Below are positions 5,850 to 11,640 of a DNA stretch of 12,330 nt, piece by piece (the stretch's first letter is position 1; the number at the start of each line of letters is the position of its first letter). Under the pieces are notes generated by a model. That model had not been told where the DNA came from and searched no databases. It saw only the letters and a list, made by a program, of their open reading frames with translations. Source of the DNA: Euryarchaeota archaeon UBA549. Its GTDB lineage: Archaea; Thermoplasmatota; Poseidoniia; Poseidoniales; Poseidoniaceae. A program made the translations under genes and the position numbers. The stretch is from positions 15,806-28,135 of the forward strand of contig DAGF01000019.1 of assembly GCA_002495645.1 (NCBI GenBank), given 5' to 3'.

Positions 5850-8366
5850 CTACTTCCCTTCATGTGGTTTGAATATTGTGGTACACGCTGGACATCGAAC
5901 CGAGCCCTCATAGGACGAAGGAATACGAAGCGATTGGGAACAATTAGGACAGGAAATCTCGACCTTTTCACTCACCGGTGCCATTGATTCGGGTTGGACC
6001 TCCACCTCAGGATCATCCTCTTCTTCCTCACGGGGGCGTTCGATTTGTTCCGGTTCGACCCTGAATTTATGGGAACAATCGGGGCACCCAACCGTGCCCT
6101 CATAGTCAACTGGGACACGCAGACGTCGGTTGCATTCTGGACATGAAACCTCTCGCTTTTCTTGGTGTTTCGATGCCGGCTTCGAGGACGTTTTCTGAAC
6201 GGATGCTTGGCTGGTAGAGGGACGGTTCGGTTCAGCACTCTTTTGGGCCCGAAGGCGAAGAACCAAGGCGACTGCTCCACCCAATGCAAGCCCCCAGAGC
6301 ATCGCCCCGATGGGCCATTCGGAAGAGGTCTCAACCAAGGCTTCACCCGAGACATAGGTGGTTTGGGCAGAAACCACTGTTCCGTCGATGTGCCAAAGAG
6401 CTTGTATGGCTACATTGCTGCCTTTTGGCCAAACCACCTCCACCTCCAATTCAGTGGATGATTGACCGTCCCAGTCAGGAGAGGTGGTCTTTGCAAGGCG
6501 AGTGCCGTAAGCATCCATGAGCCAAACTTCGCCTGAAAGGTCAAGGGATGGCCCGGATTGTTCGAAGGTCAACTGAACGGTGGTGGCCTCGCCCTCAATT
6601 GGCCGAATGGGGTCTGTTGTAGCGGAAAATGCCAACCAAAATTGCGTTTCGTCGCCTGGCAACGAGGCGGTTACGGCGAGTGGACCTGGCCCAATCAACC
6701 AGTCAATGGGTGAAATTTGGGCGATGAGGCGGTCTGCCGGAATGTCGCCAAACACCATGGACAATTCCATCAGACCTTGCTGGAGTTGGAGGTCGTTTTC
6801 TTGGAGGAAAATCGTGGAACCGCCCGCCTCATAACCAACCTGGAGTCGGATTTCCCTGTCCTTGCCTTCGTCAAGGTCAATGTGCAAGGTCAAGTCAATA
6901 TCAGCGTTCTCCGTGCGACTCACCTCTGCAAACGAAAGTTGAACGGATTGTTGTTCCTTGATGACAAAGGTCGTCGACCCTTGGTCAAGACCATCAACGA
7001 CACCGTTGTCGCTCTCGAGTGTCCACAATAATTGCGTTTCACCCACCTCAAGGAACTGCAGGGAGGCGCTGATTTCACCTGCTGCGCCCTGCTCCATCTC
7101 AACCCAGTCACCCTGTGCTGTGGATGTTCCGCTTGACAAAACGAGGCGAACACGACCATCAACATCTCCTATATTCCTCAGCAACAAATTGGCTTCGACG
7201 CGGTCGCCTTTGTGCCAAGGACCTCCGTTGTATGTGGGCGTTGTGGTTCCTGCGGATTGGAAAACAGCTGAAGGCATTTCAACGGTTGATTGGAACGGAG
7301 TCGTTGATGCATCGCTTATGCGGGCACCTCCAGCATCGCATTCGAGGAGCATCGGTTTGGCAGAGAGCGTGAAGGACCACGATGCATTGGAGGCTGCATT
7401 GAGTCCAATGGAGGATGAGTTGAACACTTCTACACCGTCCGCAACGCATGATATTGAACCCGTAAATGGTACAGTGCCGTTGTTCCAAACCATTACCCAC
7501 ACCGTCAAGTCATCACCTGCTTGCACCTCGTCGGCGTTGGTGTCAACGACACCTTCCAGCGTTGGAAGAGGTGGAGGGCCTACATCCCATGAACCGTTCA
7601 GCGTGTGAGTTCCCGTCTGGCTCGTGCTGACATTGGTCAAAACGACGCTCCAATTCAACAGGCCTTCGGCCAAGGTCATCGTCGGTGCCAGCGTCACAAC
7701 CTGAGAGGTGGAGGCTTCAACAGCGACGTCGTTGAGCACAACCGTCTCGGTTGCGACTTGATTTGTCAGATGGAGTTCCACCGCACCGGTCCAGTTCACA
7801 TCCCCGTCGTTGATGATGGGCAACACGACTTCGACCTTGTCCCCATCATGAAGGGTCAAATTCCCTGTTGATTCCCCTGCGGCATCAACGGGGTTGGCGA
7901 GAACACTCGATGCACCGCCGAGGCTGATGGCAAGAGGGCGCAGCCGTTGTACGGTGCGGGACAACTCAGATTGATGGGTGCTGGTGTTTGAACCAACATC
8001 GCCTTCTATAGAAATTGAGATTGTACTGAATCCAAAGGGAAGACCGACGAATGTTCCGGTGATGTTTCGCTCCTCAAGTGCCTGAAATTCACTGAGAACC
8101 TGACTCGTGTTTGAGAGTTCAACACCCTCAAGGGTGGCGACCACAAGATACAGCGTAATGTTTGCAGCCCCGCCGCTCAATTCGTGGAGTTCCACCGAAA
8201 ACGACAGGTCCTCTCCTTCAAAGCTCGTGTAATCCACAATGCTCAACGAAGCCTCCTCGAAGAGAACCTCGCCCGCTTGGGCTTGCACACCGGGAAAAGT
8301 AGAGAATACAAACAGCATTGCAAGGAGGAGGCTGACGCCCCGTTGTGAACGGCGTTCCCCCTCCAT
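5850..8366 (-). CDS. Exported single-pass membrane protein with beta-sandwich ectodomain and two cytoplasmic zinc ribbons
   Basis: An 838-aa protein. Residues 1-31 form a signal peptide: a basic start, a hydrophobic LLLAMLFVFSTF core and a likely cleavage site after AQA. The ectodomain (32-680) is beta-rich; three stretches near 170-245, 278-345 and 385-465 share a GD-x-V, N-x-G-x-V/T pattern typical of CARDB-like sandwiches. It has 12 N-glycosylation sequons, all before residue 330, and only two cysteines (307 and 343), a plausible disulfide. One transmembrane helix spans about 684-705 and is followed by basic residues, placing the C-terminus in the cytoplasm. There, two zinc ribbons use Cys742/745/761/764 and Cys806/809/825/828, separated by a Glu/Asp-rich linker. 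The ATG at 8366 is chosen because the signal peptide starts there; upstream extension would run antisense to the divergent gene. Function is unknown; an envelope sensor, adhesin or scaffold is possible. Confidence 0.87.
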   Translation of the reverse strand: MEGERRSQRGVSLLLAMLFVFSTFPGVQAQAGEVLFEEASLSIVDYTSFEGEDLSFSVELHELSGGAANITLYLVVATLEGVELSNTSQVLSEFQALEERNITGTFVGLPFGFSTISISIEGDVGSNTSTHQSELSRTVQRLRPLAISLGGASSVLANPVDAAGESTGNLTLHDGDKVEVVLPIINDGDVNWTGAVELHLTNQVATETVVLNDVAVEASTSQVVTLAPTMTLAEGLLNWSVVLTNVSTSQTGTHTLNGSWDVGPPPLPTLEGVVDTNADEVQAGDDLTVWVMVWNNGTVPFTGSISCVADGVEVFNSSSIGLNAASNASWSFTLSAKPMLLECDAGGARISDASTTPFQSTVEMPSAVFQSAGTTTPTYNGGPWHKGDRVEANLLLRNIGDVDGRVRLVLSSGTSTAQGDWVEMEQGAAGEISASLQFLEVGETQLLWTLESDNGVVDGLDQGSTTFVIKEQQSVQLSFAEVSRTENADIDLTLHIDLDEGKDREIRLQVGYEAGGSTIFLQENDLQLQQGLMELSMVFGDIPADRLIAQISPIDWLIGPGPLAVTASLPGDETQFWLAFSATTDPIRPIEGEATTVQLTFEQSGPSLDLSGEVWLMDAYGTRLAKTTSPDWDGQSSTELEVEVVWPKGSNVAIQALWHIDGTVVSAQTTYVSGEALVETSSEWPIGAMLWGLALGGAVALVLRLRAQKSAEPNRPSTSQASVQKTSSKPASKHQEKREVSCPECNRRLRVPVDYEGTVGCPDCSHKFRVEPEQIERPREEEEDDPEVEVQPESMAPVSEKVEISCPNCSQSLRIPSSYEGSVRCPACTTIFKPHEGK

Positions 8367-8457
8367 GGTAGGGCGTGAATCTCGTGGTTCTTCACCTTCG
8401 CGGCGGTAGAAGGGGCAAGCGGTTGATTCTTTTACATTGAACCAACCCCCAAAATCC
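8367..8457. promoter_or_regulatory. Divergent promoter region with a TATA-like element
   Basis: This 91-nt region separates the start codons of two divergent gene series. The plus-strand stretch CTTTTACATT (8429-8438) is the only clearly T/A-rich block. It lies about 25 bases before the ATG at 8458, the archaeal TATA-to-start spacing, implying a leaderless plus-strand mRNA. Read on the minus strand (AATGTAAAAG), the same block could start transcription about 40 nt before the ATG at 8366. No clear operator palindrome is seen. Confidence 0.45.
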
Positions 8458-8907
8458 ATGCAGGCACGGGAATTGTTGTCCGTTTTGCCTGCCGACCTCA
8501 TCAAGTCAATCTTGGCACGACGTGAAAAGCTGGCGGCCCAGCTCCCGAAAGAATTGGAATTGCGGCAGGAAGAAAACGATCGCGCCTTCCAACTCGCCAA
8601 GACCTCACGTGAGGAACTGAAGGCCCTCCAAGCGGACAGCAGCGATTCAAATGTTAACGAAGAGGACCTCCTCAAAGCCCAACACACCTATGACGAGAAC
8701 GAACGATTCCGTCGGCGTTCTGCCTCGCGCCTTCAAACCATCAAGAACAACATCAGCGATTGTCAAGAAGCGATTGGGTTTTGGCAGCAGTTAGCGGATG
8801 GTGAATGGGGGCACCTCCTTGAGGATGCGGAACGTCTTCGAATCGGCGGCGCCTCAAGTTATTCAGAAGCCAAGCGACTCAACTCAGAAAAGGAGGAGCG
8901 TGCGTGA
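8458..8907 (+). CDS. Small helical protein, unknown function (149 aa)
   Basis: A 149-aa hydrophilic, mainly helical protein without signal peptide, membrane segment or recognised domain. Charged heptad-like helices occupy about residues 14-55 and 60-120. A conserved-looking C-terminal part contains GFWQQLADGEWGHLLEDAERLR. The TTG at 8437 would give a longer form, but the ATG at 8458 is preferred: no Shine-Dalgarno motif precedes either codon, and a TATA-like block 25 bases before the ATG fits a leaderless transcript. Its stop overlaps the GTG start of the next coiled-coil gene (GTGA), so the two proteins are probably made together and may interact. It is the first gene of the plus-strand series. 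Confidence 0.8.
   Translation: MQARELLSVLPADLIKSILARREKLAAQLPKELELRQEENDRAFQLAKTSREELKALQADSSDSNVNEEDLLKAQHTYDENERFRRRSASRLQTIKNNISDCQEAIGFWQQLADGEWGHLLEDAERLRIGGASSYSEAKRLNSEKEERA
8892..8896 (+). promoter_or_regulatory. Shine-Dalgarno site deciding the GTG start at 8904
   Basis: GGAGG lies 7 nt before GTG 8904, inside the end of the upstream gene. The good spacing supports a GTG start in the GTGA stop-start overlap. Confidence 0.65.
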
Positions 8908-9761
8908 GCGCCAAATCATCCTCGCTTTTTGCTGATTTACAGCAAATGGAAACCGCAGAGGTTGAGACCATGTACGAGAACGCATTGGCTCAACTCTCTG
9001 CCACAGAAAGCCAACTTCTTGAATTGTATAAGAAGAAAAAAATTCACTCGGAAACCATCAAATTCGCCGTGAACAAAAGCACTCAGGCCCCCAAGTTGGA
9101 CGAAGATACCCAAGGCGACCTCGTTGAACTTGCCATTGAGCAAAAAGCCGATTTTGACGCTTGCCTCGCCCGCAGGGATGCCCTTGTGGAACGATTGGTT
9201 CTACCCCGTCACCGCGTGGTGCACACGATGAGAGATTTTTACGAGAAATTGACTGCTCCTCTTACCCCCTCCGATTCAACCAGTTTGGCCAACGAGATGG
9301 AATACTTTTCACGCTTCTTCGAACTTCAGGCTATTCTGGAAATTTATACCGAAGAGCAGGATGTCCAATCCTCGCTTCATCGAGCGAGGACCAACCTCTT
9401 GGAGACCGTTAAAGCGGTTAACAAAAACGACCGACGCCTGGCTCAACTCATCAATCAGCACCGCTCAGGCGCCAAAGCTCAGCGAACGGAGGCTGGACGG
9501 CTCAAAGCCTACTTGGAAAAGGTGAACGCCACACCGGTCAACCCGGTACCGGAACCCAATCCCGAAGTCAATGAACGCTTACTTGCAGGTGAAGCCTTGA
9601 CCATGGAGGAATTTGCGTCCATGCTCGAACACGGCGGTTTGATGGAACTCGAGACCGACAAGGCCCCCTCAACAAAACCAAAGCAGCGGAAAAAAAAGTC
9701 CATGCGGACATCACAACCCCGCCGTGGCCAGCGGCAGACCTCCCCCCGAAAGCGAGACTGA
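8904..9761 (+). CDS. Coiled-coil protein with C-terminal leucine/GEAL segment and basic tail
   Basis: A 285-aa cytoplasmic-type protein. Helical, heptad-like regions cover about 15-60, 70-115 and 128-207. They are followed by a Pro/Asn-rich hinge (209-221), then VNERLLAGEALTMEEFASML (222-241), and a Lys/Arg-rich disordered tail (about 254-285, ending SPRKRD). The segment before the tail closely matches LMAKLLAGETLSTEELMQL in the COG1340-like protein encoded at 10704-11579, suggesting a shared C-terminal docking or assembly element. The body is less obviously COG1340-like, so I assign no family. The start is GTG 8904, overlapping the 149-aa gene's stop with a GGAGG site at proper spacing. The acetyltransferase gene follows after 5 nt, indicating one operon. 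Confidence 0.85.
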   Translation: MSAKSSSLFADLQQMETAEVETMYENALAQLSATESQLLELYKKKKIHSETIKFAVNKSTQAPKLDEDTQGDLVELAIEQKADFDACLARRDALVERLVLPRHRVVHTMRDFYEKLTAPLTPSDSTSLANEMEYFSRFFELQAILEIYTEEQDVQSSLHRARTNLLETVKAVNKNDRRLAQLINQHRSGAKAQRTEAGRLKAYLEKVNATPVNPVPEPNPEVNERLLAGEALTMEEFASMLEHGGLMELETDKAPSTKPKQRKKKSMRTSQPRRGQRQTSPRKRD

Positions 9762-9766
9762 TCGGC

Positions 9767-10255
9767 ATGCCGAGAATGGCTTGGATACCCGGAGACCGGC
9801 CGCTTGATTTCCCCGAAACAGCCGTCCGGGATGTTATCCGACTCTTCAAGAATGAGACGGGTGAAATCTACGCCGAGCCATCCGTGCGCCATCTTCCCAT
9901 CCCTGTTTGGGACGCGAACCTCTTGCTCGTCGACCTGGACGAGGCGCCCCCGCGGGCCGTGCAAGGCGTCATGTGGGCAACCCCGTTCAAAGACGACATC
10001 GTGAGGGTTGCAGCCTTCGTGATTGGGGCCCAACATCAGGGCCAGAAAATGGGCTCACGTGCATGGGACCGTTTTACTGCGGAAGCATGGGCCAAGGGGT
10101 TCCGCCATGTCCAACTTGAAGTCAAAGCAGACAATGTTGCCGCCCAGCGATTCTACACACGCCGAGGATTAACGGTGCAGCAAGAGTTGCACGGCTACTA
10201 CAAATCGGGATTGGGCTACATGATGCGAGGTCCCCTCGTGCCTCCTTCGGATTGA
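9767..10255 (+). CDS. GNAT-family N-acetyltransferase, RimI-like
   Basis: A 162-aa acetyltransferase that would transfer acetyl from acetyl-CoA to an amine, possibly a protein N-terminus. Motif A is visible as VIGAQHQGQKMGSRAW (85-100), and motif B as ADNVAAQRFYTRRGL (121-135) with the conserved Asn123, Ala126, Tyr130 and Gly134. The end, HGYYKSGLGYMMRGPL, resembles the YY-x-DA-x-x-M ending of RimI/Ard1-type enzymes. In the pyrophosphate-binding loop, consensus Q/R-x-x-G-x-G/A, the middle glycine is replaced by Lys94 (Q91, K94, G96). Substrate is unknown; the neighbouring coiled-coil proteins are candidates only by position. The ATG at 9767 is 5 nt after the previous stop with no clear Shine-Dalgarno motif; the ATG at 9776 (159 aa) is a close alternative. 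Confidence 0.88.
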   Translation: MPRMAWIPGDRPLDFPETAVRDVIRLFKNETGEIYAEPSVRHLPIPVWDANLLLVDLDEAPPRAVQGVMWATPFKDDIVRVAAFVIGAQHQGQKMGSRAWDRFTAEAWAKGFRHVQLEVKADNVAAQRFYTRRGLTVQQELHGYYKSGLGYMMRGPLVPPSD

Positions 10256-10275
10256 GAAGGACTATTCACCGAGGC

Positions 10276-10281
10276 AAGGAG
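10276..10281 (+). promoter_or_regulatory. Shine-Dalgarno site of the roadblock gene
   Basis: AAGGAG lies 8 nt before the ATG at 10290, within the 34-nt gap after the acetyltransferase gene, and fixes the start of the roadblock protein. Confidence 0.6.
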
Positions 10282-10289
10282 TTGGGGTC

Positions 10290-10595
10290 ATGATTGAAGC
10301 CGTGCTTCGGGGGTTGACAGACCTCGATGGCGTACGGACCGTTCTTCTTGTTGAGTCCGATGGATTCGTTGTGTTTTCCCAACCCTCGCCAAATGGGATT
10401 GATTCCGCCCTTGTTGAATCGTGGAATGCATTGGCCAACCAAGCACCCAGCGAAGCCCTGACCACCGTGGTGATGGAATCGGGCTACCTTATACTCAAAC
10501 CGATTGAAGAGCGCGTCCTGATGACGGTTTGTGAGCGCTCATGCAACCTCGGGAATGTTCGTCATGCTTTGCAAAATCTCGAGTGGCCAGCCTAA
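10290..10595 (+). CDS. Roadblock/LC7 domain protein
   Basis: A 101-aa protein consisting of one roadblock/LC7 domain and no more. The pattern fits: an N-terminal helix (MIEAVLRGLTDLDGV), a hairpin VLLVESDGFVVFSQ (18-31), a central helix (38-52), strands LTTVVMESGYLILKPIEER (57-75) and VLMTVCER (76-83), and a last helix NLGNVRHALQNLE (86-98). Roadblock proteins form dimers and often act as partners or GTPase-activating subunits for small Ras-like or MglA-type GTPases, or as scaffold subunits. No GTPase gene is visible in the window. AAGGAG precedes the ATG by 8 nt. It is preceded by the acetyltransferase and followed, after a 108-nt leader, by the second COG1340-like gene. A role in polarity or membrane traffic is inference only. 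Confidence 0.8.
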   Translation: MIEAVLRGLTDLDGVRTVLLVESDGFVVFSQPSPNGIDSALVESWNALANQAPSEALTTVVMESGYLILKPIEERVLMTVCERSCNLGNVRHALQNLEWPA

Positions 10596-10608
10596 ATCCG
10601 GGACGAAA

Positions 10609-10622
10609 CGGGTGCAGACCCG
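10609..10622 (+). other. Small hairpin after the roadblock gene
   Basis: CGGGT (10609-10613) and ACCCG (10618-10622) can form a 5-bp stem with a GCAG loop, 13 nt after the roadblock stop codon. A second partner, CCCGT at 10623-10627, could pair with ACGGG instead. No T-tract follows, so it does not look like a terminator. Confidence 0.3.
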
Positions 10623-10663
10623 CCCGTGAAGGATTAAATGGGGGTGGTTGGTCGCCAACTTGC

Positions 10664-10683
10664 GGGAGGGTGGGAATCCTCCC
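10664..10683 (+). other. Inverted repeat in the leader of the second COG1340-like gene
   Basis: GGGAGG (10664-10669) and CCTCCC (10678-10683) can form a 6-bp GC-rich stem around an 8-nt loop, extendable by one G-T pair. It ends 7 nt before the GGTGAG (10691-10696) that probably serves as Shine-Dalgarno site. The left arm is itself Shine-Dalgarno-like. Whether it regulates translation is unknown. Confidence 0.35.
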
Positions 10684-10703
10684 CAGACCAGGTGAGATGA
10701 AGA

Positions 10704-11579
10704 ATGGCAGAACTCAAAGATCTTCTTGACGAGCGACGAAAAATGGTTGACAAAAAAGCAACGCAACATCGCGAAATTCGAGACGATTGGAACGAGAAAA
10801 CCAAGACCTACACCTCCACCCGAAACGAACTCAACAACGAAGTTCGCGAACTCATCGTCCAGGTTCGTGAACAGCGTGACCTTCGAGACCAAATGAACGA
10901 AATGGTTCGAGAGAAGAAGAAGGAGCGAGAGGAAGCCAACAAAGCTGTGCGTGAAGCAAAGGATGCCATGCGAGCCGGCCAACCTGAACAACCTCAGCAA
11001 TTTGACCGACGTGGGCGTCCGATTCGCCCTGACACCGTTCAATCCTTGACCCGAACCATGGAACGCTTGGAGCGAGAATTTGAGCAAGGAAAGCACCAGG
11101 GCAAAAACGAGCGAAAATACTTCAAGAAAATGAAGGAATTGAACGCCAAGCGAAAAGCGCTGAAGGAAGCCCAAGTCGCCACCGAGAGTGCCGAGGGAAG
11201 CGGTGAACTCCGAGAGGCCATGGCCCTCCAAGAAGCCGCTCACAACGCCGTCAAAGAAGCTGCTGAAGCCGCTCAAAGCGCCCACGATAACATGCTTCAA
11301 TGGAATGCTGAAGTTGACCGCCAGCGCGAGAAGGCCGAAGCAGCCCACCGCAAGCTCCGTACCTCAAAGAAGGAAGCCGACAAAGAGCACAGCCTCTACA
11401 TCGTCTCGCTGCGATGCTTGCACTCCATCCAGGACATCCTCCGTGCCATGCGAGGTGCCAGCGCAGGTGAGGGCCAACGCCCAGCAGCCAGCGACCAAAC
11501 GCAAGATTTGATGGCCAAGTTGCTCGCTGGTGAGACGCTTTCGACTGAGGAATTGATGCAACTCCAGCGTTTTGACTGA
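10704..11579 (+). CDS. COG1340-like archaeal coiled-coil protein
   Basis: A 291-aa, highly charged helical protein of the archaeal COG1340 type, whose biochemical role is not established. The first coiled coil (about 1-90) has the family's Arg/Asn/Glu pattern (TSTRNELNNEVRELIVQVRE, then RDLRDQMNEMVREKKKERE). A Gln/Pro-rich break (91-110) is followed by LTRTMERLEREFEQGK, an EKxxFKKMKEL helix, and an Ala/Glu-rich coiled coil to about residue 232. The C-terminus is LMAKLLAGETLSTEELMQLQ (269-288), matching the segment in the protein encoded at 8904-9761. Unlike that protein it has no basic tail. There is no signal peptide or membrane helix. GGTGAG lies 7 nt before the ATG at 10704. The 108-nt leader contains two possible hairpins, so it may have its own promoter. 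It is probably a paralogue of the protein at 2536-3537. Confidence 0.88.
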   Translation: MAELKDLLDERRKMVDKKATQHREIRDDWNEKTKTYTSTRNELNNEVRELIVQVREQRDLRDQMNEMVREKKKEREEANKAVREAKDAMRAGQPEQPQQFDRRGRPIRPDTVQSLTRTMERLEREFEQGKHQGKNERKYFKKMKELNAKRKALKEAQVATESAEGSGELREAMALQEAAHNAVKEAAEAAQSAHDNMLQWNAEVDRQREKAEAAHRKLRTSKKEADKEHSLYIVSLRCLHSIQDILRAMRGASAGEGQRPAASDQTQDLMAKLLAGETLSTEELMQLQRFD

Positions 11580-11640
11580 ACAAAACCGTGCGGATACATC
11601 AAAAACCTCCAACAACGGAAGTTAACTGGACGTGGTTGTA

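Noticed and set aside
6958..7608. Plus-strand open frame of 216 codons
   Set aside because: It is antisense to the ectodomain of the exported protein, Ser/Thr/Pro-rich without domain features, and the minus frame has coherent beta-sandwich and sequon structure.
8437..8457. TTG start at 8437 for the 149-aa protein
   Set aside because: There is no Shine-Dalgarno motif, the TTG overlaps the TATA-like block itself, and the added residues are a Pro-rich stub.
8367..8687. 107-codon N-terminal extension of the minus-strand zinc-ribbon protein
   Set aside because: It runs antisense to the divergent 149-aa gene, is Ser/Arg-rich like a shadow frame, and would bury the clear signal peptide that begins at the ATG at 8366.
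9509..10036. Minus-strand open frame of 175 codons across the coiled-coil/GNAT junction
   Set aside because: It spans two well-supported plus-strand genes and has no recognisable domain.
10609..10627. Intrinsic terminator after the roadblock gene
   Set aside because: A hairpin can form, but no T-tract follows and archaeal termination depends mainly on T-rich stretches, so it is kept only as a leader hairpin.
10539..11348. Long minus-strand open frame of 269 codons
   Set aside because: It is antisense to the COG1340-like gene. Its Phe/Leu/Val-rich composition is what the complement of Lys/Glu-rich coiled-coil codons gives, and it has no matching neighbours on that strand.
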